NCBI GenBank assembly: GCA_020524245.1
Contig: JAIVLN010000003.1
Coordinates: 62,001-126,000, forward strand
Length of the DNA: 64,000 nt
Source: Rossellomorea aquimaris
Lineage (GTDB): Bacteria > Bacillota > Bacilli > Bacillales > Fictibacillaceae
Reading direction: 5' to 3'
Part shown: piece after piece, positions 8,494 to 17,434 of the stretch
How the letters are laid out: every line of letters begins with the position of its first letter
How positions within the stretch are numbered: the first letter of the stretch is position 1
Position numbers and translations under genes: made by a program
The notes under the pieces: model-generated
Told to the model about the DNA's origin: nothing
Database searches by the model: none
What the model saw: only the letters and a program-made list of their open reading frames with translations

Positions 8494-9161
8494 GGATACT
8501 CGATCCTATAACCGCCACCGTATAACGTCTCGAGATTCAAGCGGGGCATTTTCTTGCGTACCCGGCGGATGACGTCATCCACCGCTCTTTCCGAGCCGAC
8601 ATAATCCTTTCCCCAAACGGCTTCCAGTATTTCCGACCGTTTTTTCGTTTCATTGACATGCTCGGATAGAAAGAGGACCACCTCGAATTCCTTGGATGTC
8701 AGGTCGATTTCCTCTTCTTTATGGAAAACTTTCCGCTCTATAGGTTGGATGCGGTATTGATTGACCCACCGGGTTTGCAGCCTGCCGCCTGGTCCTTCAT
8801 AGATGCGTTGCAACAGTTTTTTCGCACGGATGACGAGTTCTTTTGGCAGAAACGGCTTGGAAAGATAGTCATCACTGCCCAGTTCCAAACCTTTTACACG
8901 GTCAAGATCTTCATCTCTGGCAGAAGCGAAGATGACAGGAGTTTCCATCTTTTCTTTAATCCGTTGTAAAAGCTCGTATCCATCAATGTCCGGCAGCATG
9001 ATATCCAACACCCATAGATGAGGTGGGTCTTCCATCGCTTCCAATGCACTGTTACCATCTGGAAAAACCTTGACCGTCCAGCCTTCCTTTTCCATATATG
9101 CCTTCATTAGTAAAGAGAGGTCTGTTTCATCTTCTACCAAATATATCAAGTAAGCTCCCAA
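8490..9161 (-). CDS. cssR: CssR-like response regulator (OmpR family)
   Basis: A 223-residue protein. The receiver domain holds the acidic pair at 11-12, phospho-acceptor D53 in LDIMLPDIDG, and K102 in KPFLP; the C-terminal winged helix ends in LETLYGGGYRIEYP. The stretches PHLWVLDIMLPD, LGLELGSDDYLSKPFLPKEL-like and VDDVIRRVRKKMP closely match B. subtilis CssR, which activates htrA and htrB under secretion stress. The gene begins 25 nt after the yhaN stop, so it can be read from the yhaO promoter. No htrA-type protease is present in the window. Confidence 0.8.
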   Translation of the reverse strand: MGAYLIYLVEDETDLSLLMKAYMEKEGWTVKVFPDGNSALEAMEDPPHLWVLDIMLPDIDGYELLQRIKEKMETPVIFASARDEDLDRVKGLELGSDDYLSKPFLPKELVIRAKKLLQRIYEGPGGRLQTRWVNQYRIQPIERKVFHKEEEIDLTSKEFEVVLFLSEHVNETKKRSEILEAVWGKDYVGSERAVDDVIRRVRKKMPRLNLETLYGGGYRIEYP

Positions 9162-9186
9162 ATCTATTCAACTCCTAAGTCCAGTG

Positions 9187-12159
9187 TTAGAACGTTTGCG
9201 GCTGCATCGTGTTCGGAGAGGGTAACCGGATCGTTTGTGTAGATAAAGGTTCAGCAGTCGTCTCATGACAGGTAAAATAGAGCACCTGGCGCTCCTTCGC
9301 AATCGTTTGGATTAATTCAGATGCAAGAAGTCTTCTCTTCTGATCGAAGTTTACGAGGATATCGTCCATGATCAGTGGGAAGGCTCCGTTACTCTCATAT
9401 TCCCCTGCTAATGCGAACCGTAGTGCGAGATACAGTTGTTCCATCGTTGCCCGACTCAATTCTTCAGGTTTGAAAAGGATCGAATCGTTCCTTTCAATAA
9501 GAAAACTTTCTTCTCCTTTCGGAGCGATCAATCTTGTATATCTGCCTTCAGTCAGTTTGTCGAGATAGTTTTCAGCCCGCCGTATGACTCTTGGTTGTCT
9601 TTCAGCTTGATAGTTTTGTTTTGCCACATTCAATGCATGCTGGGCTGTCCTGTAAATCGCCCATTGCTTTGCCTGCTCGTTGAATTCACTTTTTGCCATT
9701 TCAAGGGCATGAAGTTGATTGGAGTAGGATCCGTCTTCTTCCAGGTGTGTGATATTCGCCTGGAGTGTGGCACATTCATCTCTTAAAGCGTCAATCCTTC
9801 CATCAGCCTGTGCAAGATGATTGTTCAATTCAGTCAATCGTTCCTTCGTCTGTTCAAAGGTTTGCCTTTTATCCATCAGTTCATCCACAATCTCTACAGA
9901 GGTCGTATGTTCCAGCTGAGCATTTACCAACTGCAATTGTTCCATGAGATGGTTGTACTTTTCGTTGGCTTTCCCTTTCGACCAGAATGTCTCTTCATCA
10001 TTGACTTCGGCTGTAGCGAAAAGCTTGTTCATTTCATTTTCATATTGTGTTGCTTTCTTCTGGATACCTTCCATACGTTTAAGGAGATCTTCCTGCTCTT
10101 TTTCCATTTGCATCAATTGTTCTTGTTTTTCAAGCTCTTGTTTCAATTCTGAGACTAAACGATTCATTTCACGGTCAAGATGATGTCGGTCTGAGATGGT
10201 ATTTTGAGAGAGTCGTTGAAGTTTAGAAATAAATCGATCCATCTCATTCTGAAATTGTACACGTCTTGATTTAAGTTTCTCCAATTCCATTATACGGCGT
10301 TTCAACCTGTCGATTCGATCAAACAGCTCAAGCATCATATCATTCGGAACATGTTCAGGCATATTGAAGGTTTGCCGCCATGTGTGAAGCTCATCCCTTA
10401 CTTGATTGTCATCAAGCTCCCACTGATCATACAATCTAGCAACGCGTTGATATTGTTTATCCAGGTCTATCGTCTGCTCTTCAAGATGAGCTTCCTGAAC
10501 AGTGTATTGTTGCTGTTCCATCAAGAGCTTCTCCAGTTTTTCCTTTTCATTCTCATCATAATTTTGATTGGATAACTGGCGCTCCAATTGCTCAATCTCT
10601 TTCTCGATGAACTTCCTGTCTGTTCCATTTCCTCTACTATTCAGAATCACACCTGTGCCGGATAAAGCGATGCCGATAATCAATCCTGTGATGATATCCC
10701 CGTTTATAATCCAAAATGCGGAGAGGATGATTCCTATCCCAATCAACATCCAAATCATCATCCTTGGGATCGGATACGGACTGTCGGACTTCTGCATTTG
10801 CTTCAATCGGGAGATTTGCTCCTTGATTTGAGATGGAGAATGGTCGGAAAGGCGTTTCAGTCTTGCCTTATACTCCTCCACCTTGTTCTTTTCTAGCATA
10901 CGGCTCTTCAATCGGGCCAACTTATCTTCGTTTTCTTCCAATTGGATACGTGAATGCTCTAAATCGTGATCTAACCGTTTTTGTTCACTTTCAAGTCGAT
11001 CCAGTTTTTTCAGTATCGTCATCAGCTGTTGTTTCGAGACCAGATCTGTATTTGCAGAAAGTACCTGATCTTCTGTCCATCCTGTACCGATCGCTTCTTT
11101 CTCTTCAACAATCTCTGATTCCAAGTGAGAGATTTGCTCGTTCAATTTATCATAGTCCGATTGACGATCCTTGAACAGATGATAGGAACGCTCCAGCTCG
11201 TTAAGTTCAGAGGCTTGCTCTAATCGCTCTGTATCCAAGTCTAGTTCATCTTTCGTTTGTTCGGTTTGCCGGATTAAATCTTCTAAGTGATGAAGTTCAC
11301 CCTCAAGTTCAAGCATCCGTTCTTTTGCCATCTTAAAACGTTCCAGACCTTCTTCAGGAAAATGAGTCGCTTTCGGAAGCTCATCTAGCTGTGTCTCGAT
11401 TGTCCTCTTTTTTTCCAATAAAGGGTGTATGGAAAGGAAATGCTGTTGCTTCAATGCTTCCGTTTGCCAACTCAATCTTTCATGTTCAAGCTGGGACAAT
11501 TCTTCCTTCCTCTGATCCAGCGTTGCCTTCTGTTCCGTGTACTCGTCAAGCTTGTTTGACCACTGTTTCACCTGTCGCTCCAGCTCGACCAACTTATCAA
11601 GCTTCTGATTCAGAAGCGGGTTCTTTCCGTTCGGCTTGAACAATTTATTTTGCTCTTCTTGTAAGCGATCGGATATCGTGTTCAATTGCTGTGCGCCGGT
11701 CAATCCTGCATTGAACAAGTACTCTCCGAGCTGATCGGATTTGATTTCATTCACCTTCTGCAATCCATCCAGGTTGAAACAGAATATGTTCCGGAATGTC
11801 ATATGATTCACTTCGGCTAAGACTTGATTGAGCAGCTGTTCGTCGTCTGTACTTCCATCTTCTTTAAAAAGCTGAACTGTCCCCGAAGCACCTCCAGTCC
11901 GTTCAATGGTCAACATGCCATTACGCTCGGTTTCAATCTTCAACCTTCCGCCATAAGCTTGAGTCGTTTTCGGTTCATACCGGAGTCTCTTCTCACTTTT
12001 CTTCGGAAAACCGAACAGCATGTACTCCACGAACGCCATCAAAGTCGATTTACCCGATTCATTCTCCCCGAGTATGACCTGGATATCCTCTGATTCAAAG
12101 TCGATGATACGGTTTTCAAAGCGACCGAAGCCATAGATATGTAAGCTTTTCAGTTTCAT
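9187..12159 (-). CDS. yhaN: YhaN, SbcC/Rad50-like ATPase
   Basis: A 990-residue SMC-like protein. N-terminal Walker A GENESGKST is at about 31-39; long heptad coiled coils occupy about 170-450 and 510-860; the C-terminal ABC signature region (LSRATMEQLYLALRFAL) and Walker B LIMDDILVNFD follow. At about residues 460-510, where Rad50 has its zinc hook, there are two hydrophobic helices (MMIWMLIGIGIILSAFW and IITGLIIGIALSGTGVIL). This predicts a membrane-anchored tip. It partners YhaO, whose gene ends 9 nt upstream. The family role is DNA end processing by analogy with SbcCD; direct evidence for YhaN is limited. Confidence 0.9.
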   Translation of the reverse strand: MKLKSLHIYGFGRFENRIIDFESEDIQVILGENESGKSTLMAFVEYMLFGFPKKSEKRLRYEPKTTQAYGGRLKIETERNGMLTIERTGGASGTVQLFKEDGSTDDEQLLNQVLAEVNHMTFRNIFCFNLDGLQKVNEIKSDQLGEYLFNAGLTGAQQLNTISDRLQEEQNKLFKPNGKNPLLNQKLDKLVELERQVKQWSNKLDEYTEQKATLDQRKEELSQLEHERLSWQTEALKQQHFLSIHPLLEKKRTIETQLDELPKATHFPEEGLERFKMAKERMLELEGELHHLEDLIRQTEQTKDELDLDTERLEQASELNELERSYHLFKDRQSDYDKLNEQISHLESEIVEEKEAIGTGWTEDQVLSANTDLVSKQQLMTILKKLDRLESEQKRLDHDLEHSRIQLEENEDKLARLKSRMLEKNKVEEYKARLKRLSDHSPSQIKEQISRLKQMQKSDSPYPIPRMMIWMLIGIGIILSAFWIINGDIITGLIIGIALSGTGVILNSRGNGTDRKFIEKEIEQLERQLSNQNYDENEKEKLEKLLMEQQQYTVQEAHLEEQTIDLDKQYQRVARLYDQWELDDNQVRDELHTWRQTFNMPEHVPNDMMLELFDRIDRLKRRIMELEKLKSRRVQFQNEMDRFISKLQRLSQNTISDRHHLDREMNRLVSELKQELEKQEQLMQMEKEQEDLLKRMEGIQKKATQYENEMNKLFATAEVNDEETFWSKGKANEKYNHLMEQLQLVNAQLEHTTSVEIVDELMDKRQTFEQTKERLTELNNHLAQADGRIDALRDECATLQANITHLEEDGSYSNQLHALEMAKSEFNEQAKQWAIYRTAQHALNVAKQNYQAERQPRVIRRAENYLDKLTEGRYTRLIAPKGEESFLIERNDSILFKPEELSRATMEQLYLALRFALAGEYESNGAFPLIMDDILVNFDQKRRLLASELIQTIAKERQVLYFTCHETTAEPLSTQTIRLPSPNTMQPQTF

Positions 12160-12168
12160 ATGTTTCGC

Positions 12169-13398
12169 CTACCTTCCTGACTCTTTTGTCATCGTTTCAA
12201 TCAATAGATTTTGTGCTTCCCGTTTGATTTCTTCGGGATCGAAAGCATCCTTGGAAACAAACCGTTTCGCTTTTCTATGTTTTGCGAGTGGTTCCAACAC
12301 TTCGTCCAATTGATCCAAGTCATTAAATACTTCCATCATTTCTTTCAAAAAATGAGAGTCTTTCAAATCTCTCAACAGATCTTCGTTTCTATGCTCCACT
12401 ACCAGTCGATTGATCCAAACGAAAGAGGCTTCATCCTCTTCCCCTTCCTGCAGATGGTCGAGCATATCCTCTATGACTGATGGATCCTGAAGCTCTGATC
12501 CAAACGAGTTTCCTGGATCGATGGATACAGACAAAATCGTATCGGTCTGTTTAGAACGAAACGCTTCCTTGAGTTTTTGCAACCCGTTCAATAGATCGTC
12601 CATCCCTTCCATTCCTTCGGTTGAGAGAGTCGTAGATTGCCACTCGATTGGTGCGGTCTGGATGAATTGGAGGTCGTTGCCCACTTCTGAAAGTTCTACG
12701 AGATAACACCCTTTCGATCCTTCTTCTTTTCGATTCAACCCTTGGATGTTCCCCGAATACACGATAGGTGGCTCTTGATTCAATTCTGACCGTATGTGAA
12801 TGTGACCCAGCGCCCAATAATCGAAAGGCTTATCAATGAGTTCTTGTAAGGTGAAAGGTGCATAAGGATCATGATCCGTATTACCTCCGACTGTGCCGTG
12901 CAGCAATGCGATGTGGAACGGTGCCCCCTCAATGACCTCATAACGAGTTGCGATATTTTCTGTGACAGCTCTTTGCGGATAGCTGTAACCGTACAGATGA
13001 GCGACAACATCATTATTTTTACGATAAGGGTGCATGTCGGGCTCTTCACTTCCGAAGAAGTGGACATTTTCCGGCCAGGTAAGCTGGACGAACTTCCCTT
13101 GAAGATGGTCATGGTTGCCGTGGATAGCGAACACTTGAATATCGGCTTGCTCCAATCTGACAAATTGCTTTTTCAAAAACAGCTGAGCTCTTAAACTTCG
13201 ATTCGCCCCATCATATAAATCTCCAGAAATGACGACAAAATCGACTTTCTGCCGGATCGCTACTGTTATGATTCTCTCAAAAGAGTCGAACGTACTTTGT
13301 TTGATACGGTTGAAAAGAGCTTCTGGTAGATATCCGAGTCCTTTAAAAGGTGTGTCTAAATGTAAATCAGCAGTATGTATAAAACGGACTTTCCGCAT
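12169..13398 (-). CDS. yhaO: YhaO, SbcD/Mre11-like metallophosphoesterase
   Basis: A 409-residue calcineurin-like phosphoesterase with metal-binding motifs in order: HTADLHLD at the N-terminus, SGDLYDG, HGNHDH, LLHGT and GHIH. The C-terminal half is the capping and partner-binding region. It is the expected nuclease partner of YhaN. I chose ATG 13398 (MRKVRFIHTADLHLD) with AAAGGAGG 9 nt upstream and a length close to that of B. subtilis YhaO; an upstream ATG at 13440 overlaps the promoter. A LexA-like box lies at 13455-13468, consistent with SOS control of yhaO as I recall for B. subtilis. Confidence 0.92.
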   Translation of the reverse strand: MRKVRFIHTADLHLDTPFKGLGYLPEALFNRIKQSTFDSFERIITVAIRQKVDFVVISGDLYDGANRSLRAQLFLKKQFVRLEQADIQVFAIHGNHDHLQGKFVQLTWPENVHFFGSEEPDMHPYRKNNDVVAHLYGYSYPQRAVTENIATRYEVIEGAPFHIALLHGTVGGNTDHDPYAPFTLQELIDKPFDYWALGHIHIRSELNQEPPIVYSGNIQGLNRKEEGSKGCYLVELSEVGNDLQFIQTAPIEWQSTTLSTEGMEGMDDLLNGLQKLKEAFRSKQTDTILSVSIDPGNSFGSELQDPSVIEDMLDHLQEGEEDEASFVWINRLVVEHRNEDLLRDLKDSHFLKEMMEVFNDLDQLDEVLEPLAKHRKAKRFVSKDAFDPEEIKREAQNLLIETMTKESGR

Positions 13399-13454
13399 TA
13401 GATCTTCCTCCTTTCCTATCATCGGTTTCCTTATACGCATTTTACCATATTATG

Positions 13455-13468
13455 CGAGCGTTTGTTCG
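13455..13468 (-). promoter_or_regulatory. LexA-like box upstream of yhaO
   Basis: Reads CGAACAAACGCTCG on the minus strand. The Gram-positive LexA consensus is CGAAC-N4-GTTCG; only one base differs. It is 57 nt before the yhaO start and directly upstream of AT-rich candidate -10 hexamers (TAATAT, TAAAAT), a position suitable for repression. Confidence 0.65.
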
Positions 13469-13481
13469 TTATCTTCTCATA

Positions 13482-13515
13482 AGAAAACCCTGCAATCTGG
13501 TCCGTTGCAGGGTTG
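13482..13515 (-). terminator. yhaP terminator
   Basis: Stem AACCCTGCAA/TTGCAGGGTT with TTCTT on the minus strand, between the yhaP stop and the yhaO promoter; it separates the two transcription units. Confidence 0.88.
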
Positions 13516-13523
13516 TGTCGTGC

Positions 13524-14783
13524 TTATCGTTTCGCAAAAATCAAAGCTTTCTTCAAACTCTTCAAGCTTGTAGCATTTCCGTACATGAGGACGCCTCCCC
13601 GGTAAACTTGCGCGGCAATCATAGCGAAGATTCCGATGGTCGCAACCAGAATCAAGATACCAATCATAACCTCCCAAATCGGGATGTTCAACATACCGGC
13701 CCTCAAGAACATGATCATCGGTGTGAAAAATGGAATGTAGGAAGTAATCGTCACAAATGTAGCGTCCGGATTCCCTAACCCAGACATTGCGATCATGAAG
13801 GCAACCACAATAATCAAAATGACAGGTGTGATGACTTGATTCGCTTCTTCCACTTTGTTGACGAGAGATCCCAACATCGCGAGCAACGTCGCATACAGAA
13901 GGAATCCTAAAAAGAAGAAGACAACCGCATAAATCATTGTTGAAACCGGTAATTGATCGATTGCTATGAAATCTGTAAAACTATCAATGGATGCTGGCGT
14001 TTCTGGCTTCGGCGCATATTTCATTGAAATGAAGCCCGCTGTGAATAAGAGTGCAAATTGTGTCAGCCCTAACAAAGCGATTCCGAATATCTTGCCGAAC
14101 ATCTGCTTGACTGGAGATACGCTTGAAATGAGAATTTCCATGACTCTTGACGATTTCTCTGTCGCAACTTCTGTCGCAATCATGGAACCATAAAAGATAA
14201 CCGCAAAATAAATGACGAACAACAAGACATAAACGATGGAACGCGCCTGGTTCAACTCTTCCTCCGTCTTCGCATTTTCTTTCAGCGCTTCCGTTTCAAA
14301 AGATACCGGCGCATAGAGATTGGATAACTCTGCTGGATCGACGCCAAGGTTCTGGGTCGCAATCATGACTTTCGTTTGCTGCAGGCTGCTTTCAATCTTG
14401 TTCATCCAACCAGCATCCGAGACACTTTCTGCCTTGAAGAGTCCTGATGGCAGCCCTTCACTGTTTTCCTCTAACACAAGAAGAGCATCATACTCGCCTT
14501 CCTGTACTTTTTCTTCCGTTAAGCTTTCGGATTCTGTCACTTTGACCATCTCGATTTCATCCGAGCTTGCATCTACTTGCTGCTTCAAAGGTTCGAAGAA
14601 ACGGTCCGAGGCATCGATGACCGCAACTTTATGTACTTCTTCCTCATCAAAAAGACCGACAATGGTTTGCATATTGGTCAATCCGACAATCAGGAGTAAA
14701 GAAACAATCGTCGTAATGATGAAAGCCTTCGTCCGAAGTCGGGATTTATACGTATGAGCCATGACGATCCATAATTTATACAT
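13524..14783 (-). CDS. yhaP: ABC exporter permease YhaP (NatB-like)
   Basis: About 419 residues. One N-terminal helix (about 18-38) is followed by a large extracytoplasmic domain (about 40-190) and five to six C-terminal membrane helices, the ABC-2 permease plan of NatB/YhaP. Motif RVMEILISSVSPVKQMFGKI follows the second helix, as in this family. The gene overlaps the 3' end of yhaQ. ATG 14783 is preferred (TAGGTG upstream); an in-frame GTG lies at 14792. It forms an exporter with YhaQ; a sodium or drug substrate is inferred from the family only. Confidence 0.88.
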   Translation of the reverse strand: MYKLWIVMAHTYKSRLRTKAFIITTIVSLLLIVGLTNMQTIVGLFDEEEVHKVAVIDASDRFFEPLKQQVDASSDEIEMVKVTESESLTEEKVQEGEYDALLVLEENSEGLPSGLFKAESVSDAGWMNKIESSLQQTKVMIATQNLGVDPAELSNLYAPVSFETEALKENAKTEEELNQARSIVYVLLFVIYFAVIFYGSMIATEVATEKSSRVMEILISSVSPVKQMFGKIFGIALLGLTQFALLFTAGFISMKYAPKPETPASIDSFTDFIAIDQLPVSTMIYAVVFFFLGFLLYATLLAMLGSLVNKVEEANQVITPVILIIVVAFMIAMSGLGNPDATFVTITSYIPFFTPMIMFLRAGMLNIPIWEVMIGILILVATIGIFAMIAAQVYRGGVLMYGNATSLKSLKKALIFAKR

Positions 14784-15675
14784 AGGATGCACCTACCTTT
14801 TCAATGAAAATATCGTTCAAGGATGGCTCTTCCAAATCGAATTTGCGGACAAATCCTTTCCCCTGGAGCATGTCGAAAATTCTACCCGCAATATCCTCAC
14901 TTTCCACCTGAAGCCTTACACCTTCTGTCACTTCCTTGTAGCCTACAACACCTGATACGTCCTTGAGGAATCTTAGATCAAAATCCGCGTACACGGTGAC
15001 ATTCTTCTTCCCGAAAGAGCGTTTCACGTCTTTCAACGAACCATGCACGACTGGGTTGCCTTTATGAAGGATGCATAAATGCTCACACAGTTCTTCTACA
15101 TGCTCCATCCTGTGGCTTGAAAATACGATCGTCGTACCGTTCTTCTTCAGCTCAATGACCGCTTCCTTCAACATTTCGACATTGACAGGATCAAGTCCAC
15201 TGAATGGTTCATCAAGGATCAGGATTTTCGGTTTATGTAAGACAGCTGCGATGAATTGAATCTTCTGCTGATTTCCCTTTGATAACTCTTCAACTTTTTT
15301 ATTTTCGTATTCTGGAACCTTGAACCGTTCTAGCCATTTTTTAATTTCGGGAATGATTTCTGATTTTTTCATCCCTTTCAAGCGGCCAAGATAGAGCAGT
15401 TGATCCGATACTTTCAAGCTTGGATAAAGTCCTCGTTCCTCCGGTAAATAACCGATCAATTGGGAATCACGGGTCGTTAGAGGGTTGTTGTTCCATGTAA
15501 TCCGCCCGCTTGTCGGATTCAATAGTCCAATCATCATCCTGAATGTCGTCGTTTTCCCAGCCCCGTTCGCTCCTAAAAGTCCGAAAATCTGATGCTCGGG
15601 TATCTCAAATGATACTTGGTCGACTGCTGTGAAGCTCCCGAATTTTTTCGTTACATTTTCTATATGTAAAGTCAT
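14776..15675 (-). CDS. yhaQ: ABC transporter ATP-binding protein YhaQ
   Basis: A 299-residue cytoplasmic ATPase with Walker A GANGAGKTTT, Q-loop, signature LSKGNQQKIQF, Walker B ILILDEPFSGLD and H-loop (SSHRMEHVEEL), plus a C-terminal extension typical of NatA/YhaQ proteins. ATG 15675 is chosen: AGAGGAGAG lies 6 nt upstream and MTLHIENVTKKFG is the normal family start. The longer frame to 15765 has no support. It is the partner of YhaP and the first gene of the unit. Confidence 0.92.
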   Translation of the reverse strand: MTLHIENVTKKFGSFTAVDQVSFEIPEHQIFGLLGANGAGKTTTFRMMIGLLNPTSGRITWNNNPLTTRDSQLIGYLPEERGLYPSLKVSDQLLYLGRLKGMKKSEIIPEIKKWLERFKVPEYENKKVEELSKGNQQKIQFIAAVLHKPKILILDEPFSGLDPVNVEMLKEAVIELKKNGTTIVFSSHRMEHVEELCEHLCILHKGNPVVHGSLKDVKRSFGKKNVTVYADFDLRFLKDVSGVVGYKEVTEGVRLQVESEDIAGRIFDMLQGKGFVRKFDLEEPSLNDIFIEKVGASYV

Positions 15676-15807
15676 CGTATCTCTCCTCTCTCCCTTAATA
15701 ACGAATGGTAGAGGAAAAAGTTTCATGTTTTTGTTATTTTGAAATGAAAGAAGGAAATTCGACATAAGACTCGAATATATGCAGGAAAAGGAGGCTTATA
15801 CACCATT

Positions 15808-15993
15808 ATGAAAATGTATATTGTAACCGTATTTGATAAAAAAGGCTCCAAAATCTACGAGGAATCCTTCGAGGCTCCGAATAATGACGAAGCGAAGAAA
15901 ATCGGTCAAAGCATTTTGGAGGATAACAGCTATGAGAACCACACGAGCCGAGTGACTTCACCAGCAGGAGAACTAGTCTTATTCCACAGATAG
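15808..15993 (+). CDS. yhzD: YhzD-like small protein
   Basis: A 61-residue soluble protein. The pattern YIVTVFDKKG, FEAPNNDEAKKIGQ and the end SPAGELVLFHR match B. subtilis YhzD, whose function is unknown. A strong AAAGGAGG lies 13 nt from the ATG, longer than ideal, but no other in-frame start fits the family. It is divergent from yhaQ and followed by a strong terminator. Confidence 0.87.
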   Translation: MKMYIVTVFDKKGSKIYEESFEAPNNDEAKKIGQSILEDNSYENHTSRVTSPAGELVLFHR

Positions 15994-16023
15994 ACGGCAC
16001 CCTTTTTAGGTGCCGTTTTCTTT
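15994..16023 (+). terminator. yhzD terminator
   Basis: Stem ACGGCACC/GGTGCCGT followed by TTTCTTT directly after the yhzD stop. Confidence 0.92.
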
Positions 16024-16076
16024 ATTAAGAAACTTCGAAAAATTATTTTTAAAAAAGGCTCTTTTTCTATAAGATT

Positions 16077-16371
16077 GTTGCTTTTACGTCATTTTTAAGA
16101 ATCACCTTGTGCAAGTTGATTGGAGAACAAGGTGCGAGACTCCAGCGGGATCAGCGTGCCAACTACCTGAATAATCTCCCCGCAAGGCATGCGACGAGGA
16201 AGCTCGCTTCGACAGGACTTTCTTGTAGACGCAGGAGCACAAATGCTTCCTTGAAAAGGAGACTCCTGAGTTCGCCAGGCGACGAGTGGGCTCACCGCAC
16301 GCCCCGCGGAAAGCGAGCATCCTGGAGCGGAAATCAACGACTTTCAAGAGCAACAAAGTTTGCGAAAACAG
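16077..16371 (+). repeat. Long fold-back repeat, copy 1
   Basis: One of three long copies (also 29518-29810 and 36974-37419). The ends are complementary (GTTGCTTTT with AAGAGCAAC), and inner arms also pair (GTTGATT with AATCAAC; CTCC-GCGGG with CCCCGCGGA), so the whole element can fold on itself. Outside it, AAGGCT (16055) and AGCC (16370) extend the palindrome. It ends about 10 nt before the NUDIX ribosome binding site. Open frames through it are chance products. It resembles an intergenic repeat I recall in many Bacillaceae, but no formal name is claimed. Confidence 0.9.
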
Positions 16372-16394
16372 CCATAAGGAAAAAGGAGGCGGCC

Positions 16395-16901
16395 ATGGGA
16401 TTCAAGCCATTATTGAGGCATAGAGATACAACCGTTAACGAAACGAAAACAGGCTCTTTGTTTATCGAAGAGTCGGAGGCTGCTTCCGTAGCAGTAGTTG
16501 CCTTGCGTGGTACCGACTTGATCGTCGTCGAACAATACCGCCATCAGTTAGGGAAAAACACATTCGAGTTACCGGGCGGAGGCCTGGATGCAGGAGAAGA
16601 ACCGATTGTGGGTGCAAGACGGGAATTGAAAGAAGAAACAGGGATTCAAGCGAGCCAGCTGATTCCTTTAGGCACCTTCTATCCACAACCGTACTTTACA
16701 AATCGCCATTCGCATTTGTTTTTCACCGAGGACACTAACCTAACCGGTGCACAAAACTTAGATGAAGACGAAAACATCTTCGTTCATCAGATTCCAGTCA
16801 ATGAGGTCCTTGCATCTATCGAACAGGGACATTATACAGACGGAGAGTTGGGCTACGCTCTATTTCTGTGTATGTTGAAAGGATACATGAAAAGGGGCTG
16901 A
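16395..16901 (+). CDS. NUDIX hydrolase (ADP-ribose pyrophosphatase-like)
   Basis: A 168-residue protein. The Nudix box at about 63-85 is complete: GLDAGEEPIVGARRELKEETG, with the REL-KEE metal-binding core. The preceding VEQYRHQLGK and FELPGGG resemble NudF-type ADP-ribose pyrophosphatases. It is not certain which nucleotide diphosphate is cleaved. ATG 16395 has AAAGGAGG 8 nt upstream. The frame runs open to 16107 through the upstream repeat, but those residues are not part of the family. Its stop codon lies inside the terminator shared with cccB. Confidence 0.88.
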   Translation: MGFKPLLRHRDTTVNETKTGSLFIEESEAASVAVVALRGTDLIVVEQYRHQLGKNTFELPGGGLDAGEEPIVGARRELKEETGIQASQLIPLGTFYPQPYFTNRHSHLFFTEDTNLTGAQNLDEDENIFVHQIPVNEVLASIEQGHYTDGELGYALFLCMLKGYMKRG

Positions 16902-16926
16902 TCACAACGGATCAGCCCTCTTATCA
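16891..16926. terminator. Bidirectional terminator
   Basis: Stem GGGCTGATC/GATCAGCCC between the NUDIX gene and the convergent cytochrome gene. The plus strand has CTCTTATC after it and the minus strand CTTTTC. Confidence 0.82.
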
Positions 16927-16928
16927 TT

Positions 16929-17294
16929 TTATTTCATTGTCGCGAGCCATGCAGCAACGTTTTCAGCTTCTTCCCCTTCAAGCAGGTTTGGAGGCATTCC
17001 GCTGCCGCCGTTTTTAATTTGCGCTAAAATTTCTTCCTTGTTCATTTCTTGTCCGACTTTTTTAAGACCTGGTGCCGTTCGACCATCAAGATTCTCACCG
17101 TGACAGGATGCACAGCTCTGGTTGAAAGACTTCTGAGCTGCTGCAGCATCTACAGAGCTTGATCCGCTTTCAGCTCCACCGTTTTCCTCTGTTGAAGCAC
17201 CTCCATCGGAGGAATCTTCACTTCCACCACCGCAAGCAGCTAATCCCATCACGAGCAGTAAGGCAATTCCGAGTACAAATAGGTTTCGTAACAT
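16929..17294 (-). CDS. cccB: Cytochrome c-551 lipoprotein (CccB-like)
   Basis: A 121-residue lipoprotein. The signal helix ends in lipobox LAAC (C21), followed by an acidic Ser/Gly linker (22-50). The c-type heme site is CASCH (C61, C64, H65) and the axial Met lies in GGSGMPPNL. It acts on the outer face of the membrane as a small electron carrier to the terminal oxidase, as known for B. subtilis CccB. Single-gene unit with a bidirectional terminator after it. Confidence 0.88.
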   Translation of the reverse strand: MLRNLFVLGIALLLVMGLAACGGGSEDSSDGGASTEENGGAESGSSSVDAAAAQKSFNQSCASCHGENLDGRTAPGLKKVGQEMNKEEILAQIKNGGSGMPPNLLEGEEAENVAAWLATMK

Positions 17295-17373
17295 GCAAAC
17301 ACCTCTTTTAGGACTTTACTTCATGATACCATTCTTCTACCCTTTGGAAAATGTGTGGAAACATACGCATAAG

Positions 17374-17420
17374 AAAAGCTGGCCCTACATCGGCGAATGC
17401 CGATGCTTGGACCAGCTTTT
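17374..17420 (-). terminator. Aldehyde dehydrogenase terminator
   Basis: Outer stem AAAAGCTGG/CCAGCTTTT with an inner stem CATCGGC/GCCGATG, directly beyond the 3' end of the aldehyde dehydrogenase gene. Confidence 0.85.
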
Positions 17421-17434
17421 ACATTTAAAAGAGA

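Noticed and set aside
16107-16394. 96-codon N-terminal extension of the NUDIX protein
   Set aside because: It lies wholly in fold-back repeat copy 1; the real start at 16395 has a strong ribosome binding site.
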